DNA of 64,000 nt from Planctomycetota bacterium (GCA_020638735.1 JACKHZ010000009.1:1-64000); one strand, 5' to 3'; shown: positions 7,691-17,152, counted from the first letter of the stretch. The notes: generated by a model not told the origin, from the sequence alone. A program made the numbers and translations.

Positions 7691-8115
7691 CTCGGCGACC
7701 TCGTGCCACACCGCGTCCGGGGCGGCCTGGTGGCGGCGACAAAGGTCGGCTTCGTGGCTGTCGGACAGCTCAACGATCGCCTCGACCGCGTCGGCACGGC
7801 CCCTTCGAGGAACCAGCTCGTCCCGTTGCGGCGCCAGCCCGTTGGCCAGGCCGAACACGCCGCCCTCCAGCACAAGCATCGCCTTGCCGCCTCCCGACAG
7901 CGCGTTCACGACATCGGCCGGCAGCGCGAAGTCGGTGTCGGCGAAGAACGCGTCGACGAGGCAGTGAACGAGGCCCATGCCGTCGGCGGTGAGCTGATCG
8001 TGCTCTCACGATCAACAAGTCGCACATCGGCCCGCGCGAGCATGTCGATCTTGAGGTCCATCGCCGCGGTGACCCCGCCCTGGTAGATCGCGTTGGCGAG
8101 GTGGCCGGGCATCAC
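7622..8115 (-). pseudogene. Unknown family gene, frameshifted
   Basis: Two overlapping minus-strand frames fit one gene of about 165 codons: residues from an ATG at 8115 (GHLANAIYQGGVTAAMDLKIDMLARADVRLVDRE) continue in another frame at about 8005 (TADGMGLVHCLVDAFF...) to a stop at 7622. The switch suggests a single indel. The N-terminal half resembles the protein at 11113-11523 (GHRTNAIYQDAVSAALDL). The C-terminal half resembles the frame at 28755-29138 (AVWHEV-ELGPLYRAGQVFPFWP). No domain is recognised. Confidence 0.5.
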
Positions 8116-8128
8116 AACCGGAGGTCGA

Positions 8129-8184
8129 GGGTTTCTCCAGTCGGGTCCGGCTCAAGCGGGCGCGCCATTTCGGGAGCGGGGACA
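8129..8184. repeat. Solitary IS terminus remnant
   Basis: This 56-bp stretch matches the right terminus of the IS at about 29890-30873 (CTCCAGTCGGGTCCGGCTCAA ... CGGGAGCGGGGACA, compared in short pieces). Read on the other strand it begins TGTCCCCGCTCCCG, a plausible IS end. No transposase lies beside it, so it looks like a scar of a lost copy. Confidence 0.5.
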
Positions 8185-8237
8185 CGCTTGATGTGGCCCG
8201 ACGTCAGCAGCGAGCAGCGAACACGCGCGTCCTCGAC

Positions 8238-9401
8238 CTATGAGGAATTCGCGAGGGTTTGCAGAATCTTCTCGATGACCTCCGGGTCACTGCCTGCGTT
8301 GATCGCCGCGCTGACGAGGAGCGCGCATTCGATCGGAGCCTGGAGTCGGGCATACTCCATCTGTTCGTGGCAGTGATCAAGTCCTGCCTCGCTGCCTTGC
8401 GCAGCCATTTCACGTGCGCGATCGTAGTAATCGCGGAAGACGAGGTTCGAGAGAAGGACCGACTGCAAACACCGAACCACGATCTCGACTGGCGAGAGTT
8501 CCGCGCCGAACCAAGCGAGCTCATTGGGCAGGTTGGTTGGGGATGCACCGGGGTGCGTCCACGACAACGGACGTCCTGAAACAGCCCTGCACGTCTCCAA
8601 CATCTCGGCCCCACTTCGGAACTCTACGGGGATGTTGCCGGGCGGCTCGGACTCATCGAAACCGGCGACGCACCTTGCCACTTCTGCGGACACTGCCAGA
8701 ACTCGATTGAGCCCGGCTTCTTCGACGTGCCGCACAAACCACGGAAGCACGGTCTCGCAAAGCTGCCCGTCTTGCTCCACCGCATCGTCAATGCCGTGGC
8801 CACGGAACGACACAACCCCGTGATTCGCTGCCCCGAGGCCGCTTCTCCCCGGTCCACTGCGAATTCGCTCGATAGCCCGTGCCATCTCGATCGGCGGCCA
8901 CTTGGCAAGAAGCAGCAGGACCTCGGCCATGGGTAGGTGGCTGGCTTCCCTCTGCACGGTCGCACTTGGCACAGGCGAATCCGCAACCCGCCAGGCCGCT
9001 GTCCGACCGTCGTGCTGCGCGCTTCGGGCCGGACCACCTCGGTCACCTTGCCCCAGTGAAGATCGGCGCCCCGCAGTGCACACTGCGTCAACAAACCGCT
9101 CCGGGTCGCGAAGGAACTCGATGCGATACAACTTCGGCACATCAGTGCCATCGAGTCCCGAGACAGCCACCTCGACGTGCCCGTAGGACAAGAGCCTCCC
9201 AAGCCATGTGCGCTCGATCCGAACGTGCGGCACGAACGCCAGGCTCACCTTGCGCGTGGCCCGATTGACCCAGCCGTCGGTTAGCTCCAGGGCAGAGTCG
9301 CTAACCAGCGCCCGCCGTCGCCACGGCAAGAGCAAGCTCGGATCCTTGAGAGCGCCGATCCAATGAAGTTGAGCGTGGTAGCGCACGCGACGAGCCTCCA
9401 T
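8238..9401 (-). CDS. Unknown protein with bacterial PH-like domain
   Basis: A 387-residue protein when started at the ATG at 9401, where the recognisable domain begins. Residues 1-110 resemble bacterial pleckstrin-homology (bPH) domains: RVRYHAQLHWI, LTDGWVNRATRKVSLAFVPH, RTWLGRLLSYGHVEVAVSG and RDPERFVDAV. The rest is unassigned, soluble-looking and mostly helical. No membrane helix follows the PH-like part, unlike YdbT proteins. The frame opens further upstream, but that part reads as noise. It lies in the damaged island beside an IS copy and has no operon partner. Confidence 0.55.
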   Translation of the reverse strand: MEARRVRYHAQLHWIGALKDPSLLLPWRRRALVSDSALELTDGWVNRATRKVSLAFVPHVRIERTWLGRLLSYGHVEVAVSGLDGTDVPKLYRIEFLRDPERFVDAVCTAGRRSSLGQGDRGGPARSAQHDGRTAAWRVADSPVPSATVQREASHLPMAEVLLLLAKWPPIEMARAIERIRSGPGRSGLGAANHGVVSFRGHGIDDAVEQDGQLCETVLPWFVRHVEEAGLNRVLAVSAEVARCVAGFDESEPPGNIPVEFRSGAEMLETCRAVSGRPLSWTHPGASPTNLPNELAWFGAELSPVEIVVRCLQSVLLSNLVFRDYYDRAREMAAQGSEAGLDHCHEQMEYARLQAPIECALLVSAAINAGSDPEVIEKILQTLANSS

Positions 9402-9536
9402 GCGAGCCGAGCATATCGAGTGCCTCGCCCTCGGATTGGGAAACTTGGGCTTTCCGCGCCTCGAAGCACTCCCACAGGACGATGCCAAGGCGATACCGGG
9501 TGCGGCCTCGAGTCAGGGAATTAGACGCGAGTGCCT

Positions 9537-10545
9537 CGCCAAGAACGAGTTGCAGCACGCCGGAACCCCGGCGCGGCACTACCCGGCGCTGCGCCGGTAG
9601 AAGTTCAGCAGGCCGCCGAGGCGCCCACGCCGCCGCACGGGCCCCTCACCGCCCACGTCCGCGGGTCGCGGATCGAGAAGGCGGTTGCCGACACCCTGGT
9701 GATGTCGTTCGCGGTTGTAGTGCTCGACGTACTCCCGCAGCGCGCGCAGCAGCGACTCCTCGCCGATCAGGATCACGCGGCCGAGGCACTCGCGCTTGAT
9801 GCTGCGCACGAAGCGTTCGGCGATCGCGTTGGCGTTGGGCGCGCGGCGCGGCAGCAGGATCGGCTTGATGCCCGCCCCCTTCAGCATGCCGCGGAAGTCC
9901 TCGTCGAACTTGGTGTCGCGGTCCATCAGCAAGAACTTCAGGTCGCGCCACCAGCCGCTCGCCACGCCGGTGACGTTGCGCGCCAGCTGCCGCATATAGG
10001 CGCCATCCGGGTTGGTCGTCGTGCCGAGCACCTCGACCTTGCGCGAACCGTGATGGATCGCAAACAGCGTGTAGAACGTCTGCAGCCCGTTCCACGTCCA
10101 GACCTCGGTCGTGAAGAAGTCGATCGCCGCTATCGCCGAAGCCTGCGTCTTCAAGAACTGCCGCCACGATGTCTGCCGCTCGGGCGCCGGTGGGATGCCG
10201 GCGTCCTTCAGGATCTGCCGCACCGTCGAACGCGCGATCGCATGCCCGAGCTCGCGCAGCATGCCGGCGATGCGCAGCGCTCCCCAGGTCGGGTTGTCGT
10301 GCGCCATGCGCAGCACCAGCGCGCGCACGTCGACCGGCTTGCGCGGCCGACCGACGCGGCTGCCGGTGGTCGTCCATTTGGCGGCGATGAACTTCTTGTG
10401 CCAGCGCAGCAGCGTGTCCGGCGTCACGATCGTCGCCGTGCGCTCGAGCACGCGGCGGCCGAGCGCCGCGGCCTTGGCGGCGAGTCAGCGGCGCTGCTCA
10501 GCGCTCATCACCGCCTGGTTGGCCATGCCGCCATCAGTTGATGCG
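9537..10545 (-). mobile_element. rve-type IS, copy 1 (internally deleted)
   Basis: The conserved left segment starts CGCCAAGAACG at 9537, as at 25420 and 34398. The right part matches the full-length copy at 25420-26540 but has lost about 115 bp around 10485-10515. The element carries a 5'-truncated transposase and is probably immobile. No terminal inverted repeat or target duplication could be defined with confidence. Confidence 0.6.
9579..10451 (-). pseudogene. rve-domain transposase, N-terminally truncated
   Basis: 290 residues nearly identical to residues 68-356 of the intact transposase at 25462-26532, including the DDE core (AIDFFT, LLMDRDTKF, AERFVRSIKREC). The missing N-terminus, with the helix-turn-helix and leader, was lost in a deletion just upstream. 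The truncated frame still has a possible start (ATG/CTG region at 10451), but activity is unlikely. Confidence 0.7.
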
Positions 10546-10637
10546 ACACGGTGTACCCAGTCGCCTCCAGCAGCATCCCAAGAGATTCTCCGACGTTCCG
10601 CGTCGCCACCATCAGCGTCCACTCGTAGGGTATTGCC

Positions 10638-11171
10638 ATGAAGCCGCGGTACCATGTTCTTGCTATGGTTTTCCCGGATGGCCAAGGTGTATACCGCTCC
10701 CAAGGCATGCGGGATTTCTTCCCTATCATTGACCGCCTCGCCCGGACAGTCGGTGGGCGCGGCGCATTGCGATCACTGCAGTTAGGACCAAACAGGAAGA
10801 GACTACCATTTGGCAACATGGGCTGGAGCGAAAGATCGCTCGCGGCCATAGGCGAGAAACACCTCAACAATCCCGATGTGAAATTCGTCCAAGCGGAGGC
10901 TTGGTTCCCCAAACCCGAATCATCCGAACCTTGGACGCTATATATCCGATGGGAGCGCATCAAGGACATCGCCGAGGGACTAGTCGTCGCAATGCGTGAG
11001 GACTTGGACACCGACAACGTGTGGCACACCTTTAGCATGTCTACTCGGCGACTATGGCCCATCGCAAGATCATCGGATTTTACCCGCATGTGGGGGGGGA
11101 ACATGGGGGCGATCAACGATGTACAAAGCCTAGACTTGCTGCAGGAGGGGCAAGGCAGCGCTGCCCCTTAG
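10638..11171 (+). CDS. Unknown protein
   Basis: A 177-residue frame starting with ATG after GGGTATTGCC; the start is not supported by a strong ribosome site. Composition is AT-richer than the surroundings (for example CTATATATCCGATGG near 10940), which suggests recent acquisition. I recognise no domain; the sequence has no signal peptide or membrane helix. Its 3' end overlaps the convergent frame at 11113-11523 by about 60 bp, so one of the two ends may be artefactual. Confidence 0.5.
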   Translation: MKPRYHVLAMVFPDGQGVYRSQGMRDFFPIIDRLARTVGGRGALRSLQLGPNRKRLPFGNMGWSERSLAAIGEKHLNNPDVKFVQAEAWFPKPESSEPWTLYIRWERIKDIAEGLVVAMREDLDTDNVWHTFSMSTRRLWPIARSSDFTRMWGGNMGAINDVQSLDLLQEGQGSAAP

Positions 11172-11523
11172 CAGGCCGTTGAAGAAGCCGCTTCTGGCGA
11201 GGTGCTGAAGTGCCACCGCGGCCTGAGCAGCTGATCAGTGAGCGTCCGACAGCATGGGCCTCGTTGAGCACCTCGATCTGGTCAGCGACCACCGCGTGCA
11301 TCAACGCGTTGTGGTAGGCGCCCAGGTCGTAGTGCTCGGTGGCGGCGTTCAACACGCGCAGGCGTCGAAGCTCGTGCAGCACGAGGTCGTCGCTGCCGAA
11401 CGTGCGGGCCAGCTCACGGTCGACGAGCCGCTCACCGGCCCGGGCGAGGATGTCGATCTCGAGGTCCAGCGCCGCGCTGACCGCGTCCTGGTAGATCGCG
11501 TTGGTGCGGTGGCCGAGCGTCAC
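11113..11523 (-). CDS. Unknown protein, same family as the frameshifted gene at 7622-8115
   Basis: 136 residues. The first 35 (MTLGHRTNAIYQDAVSAALD, then LEIDILARAGERLVDRE) are clearly related to the start of the gene at 8115. The middle (NALMHAVVADQIEVLNEAHAV) is helical. The last 30 residues (after about RSLIS) look like read-through into unrelated DNA, so the gene may be 3'-truncated. No function can be assigned. Confidence 0.4.
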   Translation of the reverse strand: MTLGHRTNAIYQDAVSAALDLEIDILARAGERLVDRELARTFGSDDLVLHELRRLRVLNAATEHYDLGAYHNALMHAVVADQIEVLNEAHAVGRSLISCSGRGGTSAPRQKRLLQRPAKGQRCLAPPAASLGFVHR

Positions 11524-11627
11524 TGAGTCACGCCCTCGGCTCCGGCACCTCCGGCCCGGCTACCGCCGGGCCTCCGGGCCTGCGCCTCGACCGAGCTCGC
11601 CGTCGACTCGACTTCATCCTCCGTTCC

Positions 11628-14363
11628 TCATGGGAGAACTGGGGCGAGCACGACCCGGAACCCGATGTAGTGGTTCAGGTTCGCGGGGTAGTCCCCGGAC
11701 CGGAGCGCGGACCGGCAGTAGTAGGAGTAGTTGTCCCAGCAGCCGCCCCGGAGGACCCGGTACGGGCCGCTAGTGACATAAGGATCGGTCACTGGCGCTG
11801 CGGGGTAGTTGGCACTTCCACTTCCATCCCACGAGTCTCGACACCACTCCCAGACGTTTCCGTGCATGTCGTACAACCCCCACGCGTTCGGCAGGTAGTT
11901 GCCGACCTGGACCGTGCTGTTGCTGCCGCAGGAACTGGCCGTGTGGTAGCTGTAGTAGAACCGTGCCTGCCCGCAGTCGAGCGTCGGCCCGTAGTGGAAC
12001 TCGTCGCTCGGCGGCCCGCCGGCCCGGCAGCAATACTCCCACTCTGCTTCGGTCGGAAGCCGGTAGTGGTAGCCTGTCGGCAGCGAGCCCGCTTCGATTG
12101 CGTTGAGCGCGGCGCAGAATGCCATCGCACTGTTCCAACTCACCTGCTCCACCGGCCTCGAAGCACTGTTCGGCCACGAGGCGCCCTGGAAGTAAGACGG
12201 GTTGACGCCCATCACCGCCTGGTACTGCGCCTGGGTCACCTCGAACTTCCCCATCCAGAACGGTTGGCTGATCGTCACCTGATGCACAGGTCGCTCCCAG
12301 TTCGGCGAGTAGTAGGGCGAACCTGTCGTGGCATTCGACCCCATCAGGAACGTACCCGCCGCGATGGGTTGTAGCTGCATGCCAATGGAGTTCGTGATCG
12401 GTCCCACAACACCGTAGACCGGACCGATCCGGATCTGCAGGCCGTTGCTCAAGGCGATGTCCTGCGGTGTCGCAGGGTCGAGAACACCGGCCTGCAGGTA
12501 GACGCTTGCGTTCGCCAAGCTCACGCTGTTCGGGATGCTCACGTCGATCGTGCCCGAGCCGGCCCCGGGAGTGCCCAGCGATCCGCCGAGTCCGACCGTC
12601 GCCAGCACCAACGGCGGACTCACCAGCAGCGTGCCGCCGAACAGAGGGATCGCCGCCGCGGTGCTGCCGATGCATACGACCGCGACCGAGCCGCCCAAGC
12701 CACGGTCCACGGTCGTCGTGATGACGTTGCCGATGCAGAGGATCCCCCCGGCGAACAACTGCGGCACGAAGCCCCCGGAGCCGCCGAGACCGACGCCGTA
12801 CGGGATCGAACGCAGCGCCGAGTTCGCATTCACGAAGCCCCATCCGAACGTCGTGTCGTAGCCGGTGGCCCCCCGGTCGCGGGCGGCGCGCAGGGCCAGC
12901 TCGACGTACGGCGCCGTCATGGACGGCGTCTGCGACAAGACCAGCGCCGCGATCCCGGCAGTGTATGGAGATGCGAACGAGGTCCCGTCGATGAGCGCGT
13001 AGTCGCCGGGGTCGTCGTAGCCATCCGCTCCGGTGCGATCGGTTGAGTAGACGTCCTGGCCGGGCGCAGAGAAATCGATGCCGGTGCCAAAGTTGCTGAA
13101 GGACGTGAGGTCGCCGTTCGAGGCCAGCGCCGACACCGCGTTGACGACTTCCAGGGACGACGGGTAATCGATCGTCGCCGAGCTGTTGTTGCCCGCCGCC
13201 GCGAAATGCACGATGCCAGCCGCATAGGTCGTAGCGTACTGGGCATCGATTGCTGCCGACGTGAAGCCGTAGCCGTTGCTGTTGTTGGTGACCCGGCAGC
13301 CTTGCGTCTGCGCGAATGCCAGCGCGCTGACGGTCCAGCTCGTCTGCGAAGTCCATGAGCCATTGCAAGGCACGGTCGAGATGAACGTTCGCGCCGAGAT
13401 CGAGCGGCAGTTGGGAGCGGTGCCGACGGTGCCGAGTCCGTTGTTGAGGATCGCCGAGATGCAGCCGGCGACCGCCGTGCCGTGGTTGTCGCAGGCGTTG
13501 ACCGGACCGCCGCTGCCGCCTTGGCCGGTGAAGTCGGCGCCAGCGAGCTGGTTGATGTCGGGGTGGTCCTGCTGCACGCCGTTGTCGATCACGCAGACCC
13601 GCACGGACGCACTGCCGGTCGTGATGTCCCAAGCGAGATCGCAGTCCATGTCCATGCCGGCGGTGCCACCGAACTGCCCGGTGTTGCGCATGCCCCAAAG
13701 CTGGCCCCAGCCGGGGTCGTTCGGGATGACGTCAGCGCGCCCGGAGAACTGCCAGTCAGGTTCGGCCCACGCAATCCGCGCGTCCTCGGCAAGCCGATTG
13801 GCCTCCGCCAGCACGTCGAGACCGTTGCGGGCGGGGCTGTGTGCGCGGATGGCTCCCGGCATGCCGCCGAAGTCACCGTCGAAGACGGTCGCCGTCGGCA
13901 CCAGTTCGGCGAGTAAGTCGATCGCTCTGGCGGTGGCGGTCGGCTGCTTCTGCAGCATCAGGTCCGGGGTGATCGTCACGAAGGCGCCGCCCATACCGTG
14001 GAACACGGGCGCAGCGAACTGCACGGGTGCGGCCTGCAGCGCACGGTCGAGCATCGCGCGCAGGTTCGCGATGTCCGCGAGGCGTTCGCGCAGCGCGATC
14101 AGATGCCAGCGTGGCACACCTGTCGGCTCCGCGGCCGTGCCGAAGACTCCCTTGTCGCGCAACGCAAGCAGCAGGGTGTCGGGCGTGATGTCTGCCCGGG
14201 TCTCCACGACGATGCGCGTCGGATCGAGGTCCAGCGGGTCGCGGCGTCCAGCGTAGTGGCGGTAGAGATCACCGGTCGGTGGTGACTGAGCGAGCGCAGT
14301 CGAGATGACGGACAGTAGTGCGAGTGGCCATAGCCGACGGCGATTGCGTGGCACGGACGGCAT
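11628..14363 (-). CDS. Secreted subtilisin-like protease with C-terminal FGE/sulfatase-modifying-factor-type domain
   Basis: 911 residues from the ATG at 14363, which has AAGGAG nine bases upstream and opens on a signal peptide (RRRLWPLALLSVISTALA). The S8 triad is visible: Asp260 (CVIDNGV), His294 (NHGTAVAG) and Ser462 (GTSFASP), with Asn392 in the oxyanion position. Residues about 510-660 form a Gly-rich beta module typical of planctomycete surface proteins. Residues about 670-911 match the FGE-sulfatase fold (NSIGMQLQPIAAGTFLMGS, FEVTQAQY, GNVWEWCRD, VLRGG, IGFR). The fusion suggests a secreted protease with a ligand-binding C-lectin-like tail; formylglycine formation itself is not implied. 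The gene is intact and monocistronic. Confidence 0.85.
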   Translation of the reverse strand: MPSVPRNRRRLWPLALLSVISTALAQSPPTGDLYRHYAGRRDPLDLDPTRIVVETRADITPDTLLLALRDKGVFGTAAEPTGVPRWHLIALRERLADIANLRAMLDRALQAAPVQFAAPVFHGMGGAFVTITPDLMLQKQPTATARAIDLLAELVPTATVFDGDFGGMPGAIRAHSPARNGLDVLAEANRLAEDARIAWAEPDWQFSGRADVIPNDPGWGQLWGMRNTGQFGGTAGMDMDCDLAWDITTGSASVRVCVIDNGVQQDHPDINQLAGADFTGQGGSGGPVNACDNHGTAVAGCISAILNNGLGTVGTAPNCRSISARTFISTVPCNGSWTSQTSWTVSALAFAQTQGCRVTNNSNGYGFTSAAIDAQYATTYAAGIVHFAAAGNNSSATIDYPSSLEVVNAVSALASNGDLTSFSNFGTGIDFSAPGQDVYSTDRTGADGYDDPGDYALIDGTSFASPYTAGIAALVLSQTPSMTAPYVELALRAARDRGATGYDTTFGWGFVNANSALRSIPYGVGLGGSGGFVPQLFAGGILCIGNVITTTVDRGLGGSVAVVCIGSTAAAIPLFGGTLLVSPPLVLATVGLGGSLGTPGAGSGTIDVSIPNSVSLANASVYLQAGVLDPATPQDIALSNGLQIRIGPVYGVVGPITNSIGMQLQPIAAGTFLMGSNATTGSPYYSPNWERPVHQVTISQPFWMGKFEVTQAQYQAVMGVNPSYFQGASWPNSASRPVEQVSWNSAMAFCAALNAIEAGSLPTGYHYRLPTEAEWEYCCRAGGPPSDEFHYGPTLDCGQARFYYSYHTASSCGSNSTVQVGNYLPNAWGLYDMHGNVWEWCRDSWDGSGSANYPAAPVTDPYVTSGPYRVLRGGCWDNYSYYCRSALRSGDYPANLNHYIGFRVVLAPVLP

Positions 14364-14755
14364 ACATGTCTCCTTGGTAGTGGTGCCGAAAGACGCGTTC
14401 CGCAGAAAGATGGTCCCGTTCGTCGACCCTAACCTCAAGTGGATGCCCTGCGTAGCTACTGCACGCGCGCACGGAGAGACGACTGGCTCCTCTAACCGTT
14501 GGGACGTTCGGGGTCCTCCTCACCGCAGGAGAATCGAAGTCTACGTCCGGATCGTTCGCAACATGGTCGGAAGTCGGGCCCGTCTACGGCCATCGACACC
14601 CCTGGCCACATTGCGCGAGCACAGACCCGACGCCGCCGCTCGGGTCGCATGTCCTCAGGCGCTGCTCACGTGACGCTCTCCCATGAGAATGCTAGACTTC
14701 GGTCGTCGAGCCACACCTCAACGCCCACCTCCCAGCGGCTCCCAACCGCCTCGAG
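14364..14755. other. Intergenic region upstream of the protease and ParB remnant
   Basis: About 390 bp without a convincing gene. From about 14697 the sequence (CGAGCCACACCTCAACGCCC) is duplicated at about 17420, upstream of the second ParB remnant, so both remnants descend from one gene together with its leader. Confidence 0.4.
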
Positions 14756-15280
14756 GTGCGGCCCTTGCACACGTCTTCTCCTGCGGTCGAGATCGTTGCG
14801 ATCGACCGTCTCTACTGCTCCCCCACCAACCCCCGCCTGAACGACCAGGCCGTGCCGCACGTCGCGGCGAGCCTGCGCCGCTTCGGCTGGCAGCAGCCCA
14901 TCGTCGCCAAGCGTGACGGCGAGGTCATCGCCGGCAACACGCGCTTGAAGGCCGCGCAGAGCCTCGGCATGACCGAGGTGCCGGTCTGGTGGTTCGAGGG
15001 CACCGAGTTGGACGCCATCGCCTACGGAATCGCCGACAACCGCACCGCGACCTTCTCCGAGTTCGACGAGCCCGTGCTCGCCAAGCTGCTTGAGCAACTG
15101 CGCGCCGAGGACGCGCTCGACGGCGTCGGCTACTCCGAGGACGACATCGACGCGCTCTTGCAAGAACTGCGCGACCAGGAGGAGATCGACAAGGACCTCG
15201 ACGACAACGGCGCCGAGGATCCGCCCGCCGTCGCAGTAGCGAAGCCAGGCGACCTAAGGCCGGGCCGACGCGCAAGGTGA
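14756..15280 (+). pseudogene. ParB-N domain DNA methylase, truncated after the ParB part
   Basis: 174 residues. Residues 1-160 are a ParB/Spo0J-type N-terminal domain (CSPTNPRLNDQA, VAKRDGEVIAGNTRLKAA, LDAIAYGIADNRTATFSEFD). In phages and islands this domain normally precedes an N4/N6 DNA methyltransferase. Here the expected PGDLW...GDHRLLCGD stretch breaks at AKPGDL, and the frame runs into RPGRRAR and stops. The methylase is missing. Downstream, 15269-15360 encodes a short tail of another lost gene (TRKVTGRLGNVYEEPDWLDQ). The ParB part alone might still be expressed. Confidence 0.7.
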
Positions 15281-15485
15281 CGGGGCGGCTGGGCAACGTC
15301 TACGAGGAGCCGGACTGGCTGGACCAGCAGGGCGTCCGGCATCGAGGACCGGACGAGTGATGCGACTACGACCGGACTGCTGAAGCCCCGATGACCAACG
15401 CTCGGCTCCGGGAATCGGTCGCGATCACAGACGGCGGGTTGCTGGCCAGGCTGCCAGGTGTCACTATCCGCGGCAGGGACGAACC

Positions 15486-16382
15486 ATGCGCACCACCTTC
15501 CTCGTCGCCGCCACCGGCCTTGCCTTCCACGCCTCGCTCGCCGCGCAGGTAGGCACCTGGGTGCAGAACCCGGCGAACGGCCACTACTACGGCCTCACGA
15601 CGCAGATGAGCTGGACCGACGCGGAAGCGCTTGCCGTGCAGATCGGGGGCCACCTGGCGACCATCAGGTCAGCCGCCGAGAACGACTGGCTCGCCACCAC
15701 CTTCGCGATCGGAACGGAATGCCACTGGATCGGACTCAACGACGCCGCGTCGGAGGGCCACTTCGTCTGGTCGAGCGGCGAACCGGTGACCTACACCAAC
15801 TGGCATCCGGGCGAACCCACCAACGGCAACGGGATCGAGGACTGGTGCCACCTCGGCCTGCCTTGGACCGGACCACAGGCATACCCGTTCTGGAACGACT
15901 CGCCGAACGGTGACACGTCCTACGGCTGGGTCTGCAGGGGCATCCTCGAGGTGACCAACCTGACGCCGGCGGCCTACGTCCCGTTCGGAACAGGCTGCCC
16001 CACTCCCGACGGCGCGGTGCCAACGCTTGAGCCCGTGGCCGGCGAGCTACCGCGCGTCGGGACCACGTCGCACCTTCGCGTATCGAACCTGCCGCTCGCT
16101 GTGACCATCCCCGTGTTCGTCGTCGGCTTCAGCGACTCAACGACCCCGGCCGGCTACGCGCTGCCATTCGACCTGGCACCGCTGGGCTGGCCCGGCTGCG
16201 AGCAGCTGGTGTCCAACGAGATCCTCTACTGGACCATCACCACGACCGGCCAGGCCGACCACGCGTTCGCGATCCCTGCCGCCGCCCCAGTCGGGTTCGA
16301 GTTCTTCGTCCAGGCGCTCGTCCTGCACACTCCCACCGGCGCGTCGGTCTCGAACGGGATCGCGGCGCGGGTGGGCGACTGA
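15486..16382 (+). CDS. Secreted C-type lectin-domain protein
   Basis: 298 residues with a signal peptide (about residues 1-20, ending SLAAQ). Residues 22-155 form a C-type lectin-like domain: GHYYGLTTQMSWTDAEALA, GGHLATIRSAAENDWL, CHWIGLND, a calcium-site motif EPTN, and a final WVCRGILE. The remainder, starting PFGTGCPTPDG and ending NGIAARVGD, is a beta-rich module common in planctomycete exported proteins. The product is probably surface-exposed and carbohydrate-binding. It is preceded by GGCAGGGACGAACC, a weak ribosome site, and has no operon partner. Confidence 0.8.
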   Translation: MRTTFLVAATGLAFHASLAAQVGTWVQNPANGHYYGLTTQMSWTDAEALAVQIGGHLATIRSAAENDWLATTFAIGTECHWIGLNDAASEGHFVWSSGEPVTYTNWHPGEPTNGNGIEDWCHLGLPWTGPQAYPFWNDSPNGDTSYGWVCRGILEVTNLTPAAYVPFGTGCPTPDGAVPTLEPVAGELPRVGTTSHLRVSNLPLAVTIPVFVVGFSDSTTPAGYALPFDLAPLGWPGCEQLVSNEILYWTITTTGQADHAFAIPAAAPVGFEFFVQALVLHTPTGASVSNGIAARVGD

Positions 16383-16433
16383 CGGCGTATTCCCTGCAAC
16401 ATTCGCCCCGAACCCCCTAAACCGTCCCATCAC

Positions 16434-16637
16434 ATGGTTCAGACTTGGCAGTCCAGCGACGACCCCGACATGACCTGTCCGGGTTGTCTGTCCGTGTATG
16501 CAGTGCGGGTGACTCGCTACCCGGCCTCAGATCGTGGCCAGTTCGTGTGCGAGGTATGTGGCTACCTCATGAAAGAATGGAACGGCACGCACGACTATAC
16601 CTTTTCCATCAAGCACCGCGTCCCCAAACCTGAATAG
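16434..16637 (+). CDS. Small zinc-ribbon protein
   Basis: 67 residues with two Cys pairs, CPGC (about residues 15-18) and CEVC (39-42), spaced as in a zinc ribbon. Small proteins of this shape are common in phage genomes and DNA-modification islands. It is 8 bp upstream of the deaminase-like gene and has the same AT-richer composition, so the two were probably acquired together. No specific function can be named. Confidence 0.6.
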   Translation: MVQTWQSSDDPDMTCPGCLSVYAVRVTRYPASDRGQFVCEVCGYLMKEWNGTHDYTFSIKHRVPKPE

Positions 16638-16645
16638 CTTGCACC

Positions 16646-17152
16646 ATGCAGTTGTCGATCCAATCTAAGCCCATGCAAAAGTGGGATCTTCGCTTCTGCG
16701 AGCTTGCTCGCTTCGTATCTGAGTGGTCGAAGGACCCCAGCGCCAAGGTTGGCGCCGTAGTACTTGCGCGACGAGGGGGCGACGTATCAATAGGATTCAA
16801 TGGATTCCCCATGGGGGTCGAAGACTCAGCGGAACGGCTGGAAGACTCTGATCTCAAGCTAGAGATCATCGTTCATGCCGAGCAAAACGCTCTGCTTGCT
16901 GCTGGCAGTCGGGCAGAGGGGGCCACGATCTATGTCTGGGGCAAACCCGTGTGCGCCAGATGCGCTGGGTCCATAATTCAAGCGGGCATTTCACGTGTTG
17001 TCGCGCTGAGTCCCGACAGCATCGACGCCAACTCCAAGTGGATCAAGACGGGTAAGTTTGCGGAACAGATGTTCGCTGAGGCAGGCGTGGCTGTCGATTT
17101 CTATCGCATCGAGACGAATGCGCCCGCGTCGCGAGGCGGCGTTGAGCATTAG
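16646..17152 (+). CDS. Cytidine/deoxycytidylate deaminase-family protein
   Basis: 168 residues with the deaminase zinc site: His77-Ala-Glu79 (IIVHAEQNALLAA) and Cys103/Cys106 (GKPVCARCAGSII). It also shows the early motif KVGAVVLARRGGDVSIGFNGFP found in dCMP deaminases such as ComEB. Such enzymes convert dCMP to dUMP; phage and plasmid copies support nucleotide supply, and some defence systems use deaminases to drain dCTP. A further start at Met10 is possible. The adjacent zinc-ribbon gene suggests a two-gene cargo unit. Confidence 0.8.
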   Translation: MQLSIQSKPMQKWDLRFCELARFVSEWSKDPSAKVGAVVLARRGGDVSIGFNGFPMGVEDSAERLEDSDLKLEIIVHAEQNALLAAGSRAEGATIYVWGKPVCARCAGSIIQAGISRVVALSPDSIDANSKWIKTGKFAEQMFAEAGVAVDFYRIETNAPASRGGVEH

